Notes: generated from the sequence alone by a model not told the origin. A DNA stretch of 64,000 bases from Luteibacter sp. 9135 (GCF_000745005.1 NZ_JQNB01000001.1:4085501-4149500), one strand, 5' to 3'; positions 26,901 through 36,977 are shown, counted from the stretch's first letter. Numbers and translations: made by a program.

Positions 26901-28166
26901 CTGCGCCAGGGCGGATTCCACGGTTACGCGAAAATCGCACGCGACGTCACCGCCGACAAGCAACGTGAACGTGAGCGCGAAGAACTCCTGTCTGCGGAGA
27001 AAGCTTCCCGCGAGCAGGCACAGAGCGCCATCGAGCTGAAGGACGAGTTCCTCGCGGTCATGTCGCATGAACTAAAACATCCGCTCAACCTCATCCTCAT
27101 GAATGCGGAACTGGTTGGCCGTTCGGCTGCGAAGCTGGAAGATCCGACCCTGCGCCGCGCCTCGGAGGCGATCCGCCGCACGGTCGAGGGCCAGGCGCAG
27201 ATCATCGACGACCTGCTCGACCTTTCGCGACTCAACACCGGCAAGTTCGCATTGAACCTGGGCCCCGTGAACGTCAGCGAGTGCATCCGCCGCATAGTAG
27301 ACGGCATGGAGGAGAACCTCGCTCGGCGCCATGTCGCTCTGGAGATGACGTTGCCTGCCGAGGATCTGGTCATCACGGCGGATGCGACGCGTGTCGAGCA
27401 AGTGGTCTGGAACCTGCTCAGCAATGCGCTGAAGTTTTCCCGCGATGGCGGTCACATCCGCGTCGCCATGGACGTCCGCACGGAGCAGGCGACGCTGCGC
27501 ATCGAGGACGACGGCATCGGCATGCCAGCCGCGCTTGTGTCGAGGGTCTTCGACATGTTCGAACAGGGCAACGACGGGCGCAACCGCAGCGGCGGCCTCG
27601 GCATCGGGCTCGCACTCGTGCGACACCTGGTCGAGCTGCACGGGGGTACGGTGAGCGCCGCGTCCGACGGGGTGAATCGTGGCTCGGTCTTCACGGTGAC
27701 CATCCCGCGGCACGCGGCCCTCAAGACCGAACCCGCAAGCGAAGACGCGCCACGTGAGGCGTCCAGCATCCTGCACGGGCGCGATATCCTGATCGTGGAC
27801 GATTCCAGTGAACTGCTGCTGCCTTTTACCGAGTTGCTCGTGATGGAGGGTGCGCGTGTGGTCGCGGCGAATTCGGGTGCCGAGGCACTGGCCATCCTTG
27901 TCGAGGGGCAGTTCGACATCCTTCTTTCCGATATCGGCATGCCCGACATGGATGGACACGAGCTGGTGCGTCGGGTGCGTGCCATGCCAACCGCGCGCGA
28001 CATGGTCGCGGTGGCGCTGACCGGCTTCGGCAGGCAGGTCGATCACCGTACGGCCCTGCAGGCGGGCTTCGACGCGCACCTGAGCAAGCCGGTCTCGATG
28101 ACGGCCCTGATGCAGACGCTGACGCGCCTGTACCGGGCGAAGGATCAGGCCGCCGCAGGCTCGTGA
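23994..28166 (+). CDS. CheB-CheR-PAS-histidine kinase-REC hybrid sensor
   Basis: 1390 residues in one chain. CheB methylesterase (25-205) has triad Ser35 (GTSAGG), His62 and the Asp in GTGSDG. CheR methyltransferase (235-510) has ACGAGCATGEEAYS-like loop WCAGCATGEEA. A PAS-like region and long coiled coil (670-760, EELKASNEELQSINEEL) precede PAS domains (765-1000). HisKA carries His1024 (SHELKHP), HATPase has NLLSNALKFS and GGLGIGLAL, and the C-terminal REC (1265-1385) has Asp in LLSDIGMPDMDG. It senses through PAS and may relay methyl or phosphoryl signals. Output partners: the regulator upstream and the HK at 28145. Confidence 0.9.
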   Translation: MAAMMSEPSPPRDPEIDPNIRVSHLDFPIVGIGTSAGGLTALAHFLEALPAKPGMAIVIVMHLSPKHNSIVDKILQRSTAMPVTQVTEPIPLRNNEIYVISPRRGLSMTDGYLRLVDLHRPRGKHVAIDFFFRTLAEVHRERAMAVVLTGTGSDGSVGIARIRERGGITFAQHPDDAEYDQMPRAAIATGAVDIVLPLGELPERILHLAREAARISLPELGEPPDVAPDDPPPPEGSAVDEDALRDIMLILRAKTSHDFSSYKRATVLRRIERRMQVNGIQTLEAYRDYLHDHPNERPALLKDMLISVTNFFRDRDAFEALERVVIPQLFEAAGETQRVRAWCAGCATGEEAYSVAMLLAEAAAPTGVAVQVFATDIDDEAITYARHGCYPSAVVTDIPPSRVTRFLTRDDNFYRVAKPLRERVLFARHNVLQDPPFSKLDLITCRNLLIYLNRDIQAHVLEMFHFALRPGGYLFLGSSESADVVSKFFTPIDKKQRIYRANLIPRGGLYVPVPTRQLPTQSAVGVAAQQAAQERRSRSLADIHRKAVEDHQPPTVLVDRDGHVAHMSENAGAYLRMTGGAPSYQLTSLVIPELRLELRASLFQASKDGRNVRSPAVRMERDGRLSSITIEVRPVRDQETGAGYQLVVFHEQAAAEKPPGEEDGTEQTPILLQLEEELKRAKEQLQITIEESETSAEELKASNEELQSINEELRSATEELETSKEELQSINEELITVNHELKLKVDETAKVNDDLHNLVVSTDIATVFVDREMCIKRFTPRAADVFRLIAADVGRSLLDLNHSLDYPDLAADAEQAFHSLRNIDREVGSQNGRWYIARILPYRTAEDRIEGAVLTFIDITRRRNAEETARSSEERMRLVADSAVDYAIITTDPEGIITSWSRGAERIFRYSATDAIGMHGDLIFTPEDRARGAFRREMEIASNEGRANDDRWHLRSDGQRIYCSGITTPLRQGGFHGYAKIARDVTADKQREREREELLSAEKASREQAQSAIELKDEFLAVMSHELKHPLNLILMNAELVGRSAAKLEDPTLRRASEAIRRTVEGQAQIIDDLLDLSRLNTGKFALNLGPVNVSECIRRIVDGMEENLARRHVALEMTLPAEDLVITADATRVEQVVWNLLSNALKFSRDGGHIRVAMDVRTEQATLRIEDDGIGMPAALVSRVFDMFEQGNDGRNRSGGLGIGLALVRHLVELHGGTVSAASDGVNRGSVFTVTIPRHAALKTEPASEDAPREASSILHGRDILIVDDSSELLLPFTELLVMEGARVVAANSGAEALAILVEGQFDILLSDIGMPDMDGHELVRRVRAMPTARDMVAVALTGFGRQVDHRTALQAGFDAHLSKPVSMTALMQTLTRLYRAKDQAAAGS

Positions 28167-28807
28167 GGCGCCGCTGTCGCGGCAAGCGGCAGTGTGATGC
28201 GCAACAGCGTGGCTGCGTCGTCGCCCAGTTGAAGATTGCCGCCGAAACGGACGGCGATCTCGCGAGCGGTCCACAGGTTGAGACCCTGGTTTCCCTCGAA
28301 CGGGGCACGAGCGAGCACCGGACGCCTGCCGGTCGCCGCATCGAGCGAAAGACACATCGATGCGCCGCTACGCCACGCGCACAGGCGGGGTGCGGAGGCG
28401 GCCAGAAGCGTTACCTCTACCGCCACCCGCCGCATCAGGGCCTCCAGGGCCCTTGCCGGTACCGCGACATCGCCCGCATCGCCGTCGTACTCGATAGCGA
28501 GGCTCTCGTCGCCCAGATCAGTCAGGGCCGCCTCCAGGCACCTGCGCGGATTGGCGATCGCCTCGCCGCCTTCGGCGATATCGGCCATGGCGGCGAAGAT
28601 CTCGCGCAGCATCCGTCCCAGAGACTCGCAGTCGTTCATCATCGTGGCTGCAACGCTCCGCGCCTTTCCCGTGTCGTTGTTGCGCAGCAGATGCTCGATC
28701 AATTCGGACTGCAGCAGCAGGCTGCCGAGCGGCGTGCTGAGCGCGTGAGCGGCATCGCGACGGAACCGGGCATCGTCATGGCTCACGGGATTCGTCGGGA
28801 TGGTCAT
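28145..28807 (-). CDS. Histidine kinase-like protein with degenerate ATPase domain
   Basis: 220 residues. An H-box-like helix has His21 in AHALSTPLGSLLLQ, followed by a four-helix dimerisation region and a shortened ATPase-like half with a G2-like GLNLWTAREIAVRFGG but no clear N box. It may be a phosphotransfer protein or inactive kinase. The start at 28807 is fixed by an AAGGA site. Its 3' end overlaps that of the big hybrid kinase by 22 bases, convergent. It follows the small gene at 28831 by 23 bases. Confidence 0.7.
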   Translation of the reverse strand: MTIPTNPVSHDDARFRRDAAHALSTPLGSLLLQSELIEHLLRNNDTGKARSVAATMMNDCESLGRMLREIFAAMADIAEGGEAIANPRRCLEAALTDLGDESLAIEYDGDAGDVAVPARALEALMRRVAVEVTLLAASAPRLCAWRSGASMCLSLDAATGRRPVLARAPFEGNQGLNLWTAREIAVRFGGNLQLGDDAATLLRITLPLAATAAPHEPAAA

Positions 28808-28830
28808 CGGATGTCCTTGGTCGCCGGCGT

Positions 28831-29112
28831 TCAAGCGTAAGCCGAATGGGACTGCAACTCCATGCAGCCTTCGGGAACGAATCCGTCGACAACGGCCCAA
28901 CAACCGTCGTCCTCCTCGATCTTGAGTCTCACGCGACTGCCGACGCGCTGTCCCATGCTACGAGCCAGCCGCAGCGCGTGGCGAAAGCACTCGTCCTGCG
29001 TCGCGAACGCGCCCATGCGATGCTTCCCATGAAACACCTCCCATGGGAAAGCGCCGTGAGGCGGGGCCAGGGGAAGATAGAGGGTTTCGCAGGCATAAGT
29101 CAGAAGGCTCAT
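28831..29112 (-). CDS. Small conserved hypothetical protein
   Basis: About 93 residues (ATG 29112, or 29121). It begins MSLLTYACETLYLPLAPPHG, followed by AFPWEVFHGKHRMGAFATQDE, a pattern seen in small DUF2188-like repeats, and ends in a charged strand region (RVRLKIEEDDGCWAVVDG). Soluble, no export signal. Upstream of the kinase-like gene in one unit. Function unknown. Confidence 0.5.
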   Translation of the reverse strand: MSLLTYACETLYLPLAPPHGAFPWEVFHGKHRMGAFATQDECFRHALRLARSMGQRVGSRVRLKIEEDDGCWAVVDGFVPEGCMELQSHSAYA

Positions 29113-29265
29113 GCAGTGCATGTATCAAGACGCGTGCCAACCGTCGGACGTGCCTCGCCGCAGGCCATGTAGCGCGCTTACAGGCCGGGGCCCAGGCTGG
29201 CGGCAGAAACAGTTGCCGTTGCGCCGGAAGTAATTACATGCCGGCCCGCCCCCTCTGCCACGCAT

Positions 29266-30456
29266 TCAGCCGGCCGGCTGGAGTGCGACCTTGATCCAGC
29301 CTGGCTGCCGCTTATCGAACTGTTCATAGGCGCCGATCACGTCCGAAAGGGGCTCGTCTTGGGTCAGGATCGCCGTCGGCCGCACCCGCCCGGTCCGGAC
29401 CAGTTCGACCAGCATGGGCACGTACTTCAAATGGTTGCAGTTGCCCATGCGGATGGTCAGGTTCTTGTTCATCGCCAAGCCGATTGGGAACAGGTTGTCC
29501 GTGGGTGGATAGACCCCGACGATCGAGATCGTCCCGGCCTTGGCCACCGCCTCGACGGCCCAGGCCAGCGACTGCATCGGGCCGTCACCGGCCTTGTAGT
29601 GCTCGCCTTCGGTGCGAGCCTCGGGCGAGGCTTTGCTGGCGTCCTCGGGGGAACGGGATGCCTTCGCGGCGCCTTCGTGCGCGTGTTCCGCATCGACGCC
29701 GACCGCGTCGATCACCGAGTCCACTCCTATCCCGCCTGTCAACGCCTTGATGGTGGCCACGGGATCTTCTTTCGAAAAATCCACGACCTCCGCGCCCTGG
29801 TTGCGGGCCATCTCGAGGCGATCCGCGTGCTGGTCGACCGCGATGACCCGTCCGGCGCCGAGCAGCTTCGCCGAAGCGATGGCGAACTGGCCCACCGGGC
29901 CGCAACCGAACACGGCAACGATATGCCCCGGCTTGATGCCAGCGATGTCCGCGCCGAAATAGCCGGTGGGGAAAATGTCGGAGATCAGGATGGCTTCGTC
30001 GTCACTGACCTCATCGGGCAAGCCGACCAGGTTGACGTGGGCGAACGGCACGCGCACTTTCTCCGCCTGCATGCCGTCTAGCCCGCCGGCTTCCTTCGGT
30101 CCACCATAGAAGGCCGTGCCTGGACCGTTCGGATTGGCGTTGTCGCATTGCGCGTAATAACCCGCGCGGCAGTACGCGCAATAGCCACAGGCTACCGTCG
30201 AAGGGACCACGACGCGGTCACCGACCTTGAGGTTGCGTACGCCGCTGCCGATGCTCTCGACTATGCCGACGCCCTCGTGGCCGAGGATCGTTCCCGGTTC
30301 GACGCCGGCCATGGTGCCGCGGATGAAATGCAAGTCGGTACCACAGATCGCGGAGCTGGTCAGGCGCACGATCGCATCGGTATCTTGTTGAAGCGTGGGC
30401 TCGGACACCTCATCGAGACGGATGTCGCCGAGGGCATGGAATACGACGGCTTTCAT
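29266..30456 (-). CDS. Zinc-dependent alcohol dehydrogenase
   Basis: 396 residues. Catalytic zinc: Cys38, His60 and Glu61 (GHEGVG); structural zinc: Cys90, 93, 96 and 104; NAD loop FGCGPVGQ (183-190). Close to glutathione-independent formaldehyde dehydrogenase or threonine dehydrogenase types by motif order. A hydrophilic Ala/Ser/Glu-rich insertion (about 258-292) is longer than usual. No neighbour defines its substrate. No supported gene lies in 30457-30664. Confidence 0.88.
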   Translation of the reverse strand: MKAVVFHALGDIRLDEVSEPTLQQDTDAIVRLTSSAICGTDLHFIRGTMAGVEPGTILGHEGVGIVESIGSGVRNLKVGDRVVVPSTVACGYCAYCRAGYYAQCDNANPNGPGTAFYGGPKEAGGLDGMQAEKVRVPFAHVNLVGLPDEVSDDEAILISDIFPTGYFGADIAGIKPGHIVAVFGCGPVGQFAIASAKLLGAGRVIAVDQHADRLEMARNQGAEVVDFSKEDPVATIKALTGGIGVDSVIDAVGVDAEHAHEGAAKASRSPEDASKASPEARTEGEHYKAGDGPMQSLAWAVEAVAKAGTISIVGVYPPTDNLFPIGLAMNKNLTIRMGNCNHLKYVPMLVELVRTGRVRPTAILTQDEPLSDVIGAYEQFDKRQPGWIKVALQPAG

Positions 30457-30670
30457 GGTTGTGCCTCCAGGGAAAGGCCTTCAACCTTACGAGCGCGACG
30501 TGAAAATTTTCCGCGGTGCGATGTCGATTTCCAACGACATTGGCAACGGGCATGACGTCCATTCCTTCCTTTGCATAAAGCTGCAGTCCGGCATCGCCAA
30601 GGCGTTGCTCGGCAAGGCGGTGCTAGCCGATGAGCTGCCCTTTGTCACTGGCATTCGCGAGTAAAGAAAA

Positions 30671-30696
30671 AGGCACTTAGATTTCTCTAAGTGCCT
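30671..30696 (-). terminator. Rho-independent terminator of the tRNA operon
   Basis: A perfect 11-bp stem (AGGCACTTAGA with TCTAAGTGCCT, loop TTTC) is followed on the minus strand by TTTTTCTTT. It lies nine bases past the tRNA-Lys CCA end. It is the ancestor of the copy at 4052-4077. Confidence 0.9.
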
Positions 30697-30705
30697 GATT
30701 CAAAT

Positions 30706-30781
<76 letters not shown>

Positions 30782-30809
30782 GTTTTAAACTCGCAAACCA
30801 CGTTGTAAG

Positions 30810-30887
30810 TGGGGTGGACGATGGGACTCGAACCCACGACATCCGGAATCACAATCCGGTACTCTAACCAGCTGAGCTACGCCCACC
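30810..30887 (-). tRNA. tRNA-His (anticodon GUG)
   Basis: Anticodon loop TTGTGAT, anticodon GTG. The extra G at position -1 pairs with a discriminator C, as required for histidine tRNA. CCA is encoded. Confidence 0.95.
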
Positions 30888-30900
30888 ATAAAACACGTTC

Positions 30901-30977
30901 TGGCGCGCCCGACAGGAATCGAACCTGCAACCGTCGGCTTAGAAGGCCGATGCTCTATCCGGTTGAGCTACAGGCGC
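30901..30977 (-). tRNA. tRNA-Arg (anticodon UCU)
   Basis: Acceptor GCGCCTG/CGGGCGC; anticodon loop CTTCTAA with anticodon TCT (AGA codon reader). CCA is encoded. Resembles argU in layout. Confidence 0.95.
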
Positions 30978-31000
30978 AGGCACTGTACGTAGAACGCCAT

Positions 31001-31077
31001 TGGTCGGGGCAGAGGGATTCGAACCCCCGACATCCAGCTCCCAAAGCTGGCGCTCTACCAGACTGAGCTATACCCCG
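31001..31077 (-). tRNA. tRNA-Pro (anticodon UGG)
   Basis: Acceptor CGGGGTA/TGCCCCG; anticodon loop TTTGGGA with anticodon TGG. CCA is encoded. The only proline tRNA in this operon. Confidence 0.95.
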
Positions 31078-31219
31078 AACTTCTAAGCGACAGCCCCATC
31101 TACCGGGTTGAAGCCTTCAAATGTTACGGGTCTAACTCAAGCCCGTCAATCCGTATGAACACACCACACTTTCAACTATCGCTACCGTCGCGCTGACGCG
31201 GCGGCTTTCTGCTTAAAGA

Positions 31220-31296
31220 TGGTGCGCCCGGAGAGATTCGAACTCCCGACCACCAAGTTCGTAGCCTGGTACTCTATCCAACTGAGCTACGGGCGC
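31220..31296 (-). tRNA. tRNA-Arg (anticodon ACG)
   Basis: Acceptor GCGCCCG/CGGGCGC; anticodon loop CTACGAA with anticodon ACG, expected to be edited to ICG by TadA. First tRNA of the operon; CCA is encoded. Confidence 0.95.
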
Positions 31297-31360
31297 ACAC
31301 TTTGAAACGTTGACCCCGGCGATAACGTTGGGAGTCGTTAGCGCCGTGCCGAGAAGCGGA

Positions 31361-31389
31361 ATTATTCAGATATCGAGGCTGTGCGTCAA
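31361..31389 (-). promoter_or_regulatory. Sigma-70 promoter of the tRNA operon
   Basis: Minus-strand TTGACG (31389-31384) and AATAAT (31366-31361) with a 17-base spacer. This is a near-consensus promoter, 65 bases before the first tRNA. Confidence 0.75.
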
Positions 31390-31500
31390 CACTTTTCTGA
31401 AACTTTTTTCGTAACCGGATAACGCCACGTTCAATTAGCCGTCCGAATGCGCCTTCGCACGCATGCGAAATCAAGCCACCGGCCGGACCTCCGATACGCG

Positions 31501-31522
31501 AAGGCGGCCCGGAGGCCGCCTT
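31501..31522 (-). terminator. Hairpin terminator after ftsH
   Basis: 9-bp perfect GC-rich stem (AAGGCGGCC / GGCCGCCTT, 4-base loop) six bases beyond the ftsH stop. The T run is weak on both strands. Confidence 0.55.
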
Positions 31523-31528
31523 CTTCGA

Positions 31529-33459
<1,931 letters not shown>

Positions 33460-33463
<4 letters not shown>

Positions 33464-34110
33464 GCGCGGTTCTCGCCTGGTTGCCGGGACGCGGATTTGA
33501 GCCCGGTCGCCAGTGCATACACCTCCGGCGAACGAGCGCGGGAGGCTTTGGGTTTACGCATCGTCACGCGACTGAAGTCAGCGCGCAAGGTCTTGAGGTA
33601 CTCGTCGAATCCCACGCCCTGGAACAGCTTCACCAGGAACGACCCTCCCGGCTTGAGCCAGTCGAGACTGAACTGCCGGGCCAGGTCGCAAAGGTCCATC
33701 GCGCGGATCTGGTCGGCCAGTGCCACACCGGACATATTGGGGGCCATGTCCGAGAGGACAAGATCGACCTTGCGGCCTTCGAGCAGGGCTTCCAGCTCGC
33801 GAAGCACCGTTTCCTCGCGGAAATCGCCCTGCATGAAGTCCACGCCGGCCAGGCTGGCCATGGGCAGGATGTCCAGGGCGATCACCTTGCCGGTGTCGCC
33901 CATGCGCTGGCGGGCCAGCTGCGACCAGCCGCCGGGAGCGGCCCCGAGGTCGACCACGGTCATGCCGGGCTTGATCAGGCGGTCGCGCTCGATCAGTTCC
34001 TCGAGCTTGTAGATGGCGCGCGAACGGGCACCCTCGGCCTGAGCCTTCTTGACGTAAGGATCGTCGAAGTGCTCTTTCAGCCAACGGGAGCTGGTCTTGC
34101 TGCGTGCCAT
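33460..34110 (-). CDS. rlmE: 23S rRNA 2'-O-methyltransferase RlmE (FtsJ)
   Basis: 216 residues. KDKE tetrad visible: Lys in [10 protein letters not shown], Asp in [11 protein letters not shown], Lys in FLVKLFQG, Glu in SPEVYA. SAM loop [11 protein letters not shown]. It methylates U2552 of 23S rRNA during 50S assembly. First gene of the rlmE-ftsH unit, divergent from yhbY across 85 bases, which probably hold both promoters. Confidence 0.96.
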
Positions 34111-34195
34111 GGGCTTTTGACCGGATACTTAATAAGGAGCAGGCCTTGCATGATACCCTTTGCCACCTGTCCGCCGCACATCGAACCTGAACGCA

Positions 34196-34492
34196 ATGTC
34201 GCTTTCCCCTACACAGCGCCGCTACCTCCGCAGCCTCGCCCACGATCTCCGACCGGTCATCCTGCTCGGTAACAAGGGCGCGACCGAGGCTGTGGCGAAG
34301 GAACTGGCCCAGGCCCTGGATATTCACGAGCTGGTCAAGGTCAAGCTTTCCGGCGGCGACAAGGACGAGCGCCAGGCCCAGATCGCCTTCCTGTCCGGCC
34401 AGACCGGTGCCGAGAACGTCCAGGAAATCGGCCACATCGTCGTCCTGTTCCGCCGGAACGAGCAGGACCCGAAGCTCGCCCTGCCCCGGTAA
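34196..34492 (+). CDS. yhbY: Ribosome assembly RNA-binding protein YhbY
   Basis: 98 residues of the CRM domain: LRSLAHDLRPVILLGNKGATEAV with the GxxG RNA-binding loop, then LVKVKLSGGDKDERQ. It binds pre-50S particles. The ATG at 34196 gives the family's length; an upstream extension is poorly conserved. It ends 6 bases before the next gene. Confidence 0.93.
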   Translation: MSLSPTQRRYLRSLAHDLRPVILLGNKGATEAVAKELAQALDIHELVKVKLSGGDKDERQAQIAFLSGQTGAENVQEIGHIVVLFRRNEQDPKLALPR

Positions 34493-34498
34493 ACCAGC

Positions 34499-34876
34499 AT
34501 GGACCTGTCGTTCGAACACCCGGGTGAGTATCTTTTCGTCCGCCGCGTGGGCGCCGATACGGTCACCATCGTCGATCGCGATTTCCATCGCAGCCTGCTG
34601 CTCACACCGGAACAGGTGGTCGAGGATTGGGCCGTCACCGATGCCAGCCAGCTTTCGGCCGACGATGTGGCCACGTTTGTTGCCCTGGCGCCGGAACTGG
34701 TGCTACTGGGTACCGGCGAGCGCCAGGTGTTCCCGCCAGCCGCCTTCATGGCCGGCCTACTGAAGAAGGGCATCGGCGTGGAGGCCATGACCAACGGCTC
34801 CGCCGCGCGCACCTACAGCCTGTTGGCCGGCGAGGGTCGCAAGGTCCTGGCCGCCTTCATCCTGCCCGCAGGCTGA
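34499..34876 (+). CDS. Mth938-like domain protein (DUF498)
   Basis: 125 residues. The family signature is in the segments DVATFVALAPELVLLGTGER and FPPAAFMAGLLKKGIGVEAM, followed by TNGSAARTYSLLAGEGRKV. It is the bacterial counterpart of mitochondrial NDUFAF3-like folds; the role in bacteria is unclear. In xanthomonads it lies with the same neighbours. It is 4 bases before the panE-like gene, so the three genes from yhbY make one unit. Confidence 0.9.
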   Translation: MDLSFEHPGEYLFVRRVGADTVTIVDRDFHRSLLLTPEQVVEDWAVTDASQLSADDVATFVALAPELVLLGTGERQVFPPAAFMAGLLKKGIGVEAMTNGSAARTYSLLAGEGRKVLAAFILPAG

Positions 34877-34880
34877 TCCC

Positions 34881-35822
34881 ATGCGCTGGCTCGTCCTCGG
34901 CGCGGGCGGGACCGGCGGCTACTTCGGGGGCCGCCTGGCCCAGTCCGGCGCGGATGTCACCTTCCTGGTCCGCCCCGAGCGGGAAGCAGCGCTGGCCGCT
35001 CGCGGCCTGACCATCCGGAGTCCCTTCGGCGACGCCACGCTGGCCGTCCAAACCACTACGGCCGCAACCGTCGGCGACGCCGGCGCCTTCGACGTAGTGC
35101 TGCTGTCCTGCAAGGCCTACGACCTGCACTCGGCGATCGAAGCCATCGATCCCGCGGTCGGCGAACGGACGGTCATCCTGCCGATCCTCAACGGGCTGGC
35201 CCATTACCCCGCGCTGGACAGCCGCTTCGGGCAGGACCAGGTCCTGGGCGGCCTGTGCTTCATCAGCGCGACCAAAGGCCCCGAGGGCGACATCCTCCAC
35301 CTGGGCAGCGGCGCTTCGGTGACCTTTGGCGAACGCGACGGCCAGCTGCACGACGGCCGTTGCGCGGCCATCGCGCAGGCCTTTGCCGCGGCGGGTGTGG
35401 ATCATGTCCACGCAAGCGATATCCAGCGCGCCCTCTGGGCCAAGTTCACCTTCATCACCACCCTCGCCGGCGCGACATGCCTGTTTCGCGCCACCGTCGG
35501 CGACATCCTTGCCACGAACGACGGCGGCGAGCTAATGGGTCGCCTCTACGAGGAATGCCTGGCGGTAGCGCGCGACGCCGGCCATCCGGTACCCGATGCA
35601 GCACGCTCGGTGGCGTGGAAAACCTTCACGCAGGAAGGCTCGCCGGTCACCGCCTCCATGCTGCGCGATCTCGAGTCGGGCCAACGCGTCGAAGCGGATC
35701 ATCTGGTCGGCGACATGCTGCGGCGGGCACGCGAGGCGGGCATCACCGCACCGATGCTCGAGGTGGCGTACGCCCATCTCCAGGCCTTCGAAACCCGCAC
35801 CCTAAAACACCACGCCTCCTGA
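34881..35822 (+). CDS. panE: Ketopantoate reductase family protein (PanE-like)
   Basis: 313 residues. NADP loop GAGGTGGYFGGRLA (7-20) and the C-terminal ApbA helix domain with the catalytic lysine in ALWAKFTF and asparagine in NGLAHY. It would reduce 2-dehydropantoate to pantoate for panC, which is at 55 kb together with panB and panD. The ApbA family also has members acting on other 2-oxo acids, so PanE is probable and not proven. Confidence 0.8.
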   Translation: MRWLVLGAGGTGGYFGGRLAQSGADVTFLVRPEREAALAARGLTIRSPFGDATLAVQTTTAATVGDAGAFDVVLLSCKAYDLHSAIEAIDPAVGERTVILPILNGLAHYPALDSRFGQDQVLGGLCFISATKGPEGDILHLGSGASVTFGERDGQLHDGRCAAIAQAFAAAGVDHVHASDIQRALWAKFTFITTLAGATCLFRATVGDILATNDGGELMGRLYEECLAVARDAGHPVPDAARSVAWKTFTQEGSPVTASMLRDLESGQRVEADHLVGDMLRRAREAGITAPMLEVAYAHLQAFETRTLKHHAS

Positions 35823-35868
35823 TGCCGCGCGGCCGCCCGCGTTGCTCCAACACCCCGGTACGCCCTGA

Positions 35869-35891
35869 TCGCGCACATCGTGCGCCCCTAC
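35869..35891. repeat. REP-like palindrome (single)
   Basis: TCGCGCACATCGTGCGCCCCTAC, the same unit as the three copies at 49601-49723, with one base changed. It lies between the panE-like gene and nlpD, both of which end here. The rest of this 105-base gap is empty. Confidence 0.6.
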
Positions 35892-35927
35892 AACCGGCGT
35901 TGGATCCGGGTGCGCGTGGCGCGGGGA

Positions 35928-36977
35928 TTATTTCTGCGGCAGGTATTGCAGGGGGTCGACGGGGTTGCCGTCGCGGCGGATCTGGAATTGCAGTTCGTCG
36001 CGCGTGGCGCCGGATGAACCCATCTCGGCCACCGACTGGCCGGCCTTCACCTTTTCGCCTTCCTTGACCAGTCGCTTGCGGTTGTGGCCGTAGGCGGAGA
36101 GGAAGCTGTCACTGTGCTTGATGATAACCAGCTCGCCGTAGCCGACCAGCCCGTTGCCGCTGTAGACGACCACGCCATCTGCGGCGGCGCGCACGGGGTC
36201 GCCGGCCTTGCCGGCGACCTCGATGCCGGGAATGGCGTCGCCGGAGGCGAACTTCTTGATCAGCGTGCCATCCGCCGGCCAGCGCCAGTTGATGCCGCCG
36301 GCGCTGCGGGTGGCGCCGCTGGCGACGATGGGGGTGGCGGCCGGCGGATTTTCCACCGGTGCGGGCGCGGTGGCCGGGGCCGTCGGGGGCGGCACGACCG
36401 ACTCGGCCGGCTTGCCGGCGACGACGACCGGGGTGTTGGTGGTGGTCGCGGGGGCCGGCACGGAAGACGCCGCCGTGGCGGCGGCGGCACCCACCGGGGG
36501 CAGAGGCGGCGCGGTAGCGGGCGACACCGTACCGGGAGGCACCGCGGCAGGCGGCGTCGAAGCCACCGGCATACCGACGGATGGCGCCACATGAGCCGGG
36601 TGACCGGCGGGCGGCGGCACCGCGGCGATCACCGGTGCCGTGGTATGGGCCGCTGCCGGCCTGGCGCCTTCATGGCCCGGCGGCGACAGGCGCAGGTCCT
36701 GCCCCGGCCAGATGGTGAACGGCGAGGCGATGTTGTTCCAGCCGGCCAGGTCGCGGAAATCGACCTTGTTACGGAAAGCGATGCTGTAGAGCGTGTCGCC
36801 CTTCACCACCCGGTAGCTGCCGCCGGGCGGGGGCGGCGGCGACGGAGCGTTCGACGACGACGAGGTATAGCTGCCGGGCGCACGCGTTACCACGACCGAA
36901 CTGGTGGGCGTGCAGGCGGAAAGGACCACGGCCACGCCGAGCACGACGGCCGGGGCCAGCGGACGGAGCATGGCCAT
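35928..36977 (-). CDS. nlpD: Lipoprotein NlpD: LysM plus degenerate LytM/M23 domain
   Basis: 349 residues with lipobox LSAC, a Ser/Pro linker, one LysM (about YRVVKGDTLYSIAFRNKV), a Pro/Ala/Thr linker and a C-terminal M23 fold. M23 catalytic residues are missing: the first His position reads GIEVAG and the last motif reads ELQFQIR for HxH. Thus it works as an amidase activator, like NlpD of E. coli, during septal peptidoglycan splitting. ATG at 36977 has AAAGGAAA; an alternative at 37004 overlaps the yqaA stop. rpoS, often next, is not here. Confidence 0.9.
   Translation of the reverse strand: MAMLRPLAPAVVLGVAVVLSACTPTSSVVVTRAPGSYTSSSSNAPSPPPPPGGSYRVVKGDTLYSIAFRNKVDFRDLAGWNNIASPFTIWPGQDLRLSPPGHEGARPAAAHTTAPVIAAVPPPAGHPAHVAPSVGMPVASTPPAAVPPGTVSPATAPPLPPVGAAAATAASSVPAPATTTNTPVVVAGKPAESVVPPPTAPATAPAPVENPPAATPIVASGATRSAGGINWRWPADGTLIKKFASGDAIPGIEVAGKAGDPVRAAADGVVVYSGNGLVGYGELVIIKHSDSFLSAYGHNRKRLVKEGEKVKAGQSVAEMGSSGATRDELQFQIRRDGNPVDPLQYLPQK

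Noticed and set aside
30395..30664. A plus-strand 89-codon frame upstream of the tRNA cluster
   Set aside because: The first part overlaps the dehydrogenase gene antisense, and the rest shows no ribosome site or recognisable domain.
30809..31066. An open frame over the tRNA cluster
   Set aside because: It runs through tRNA-His, tRNA-Arg and tRNA-Pro; it is an accident of the tRNA sequences.
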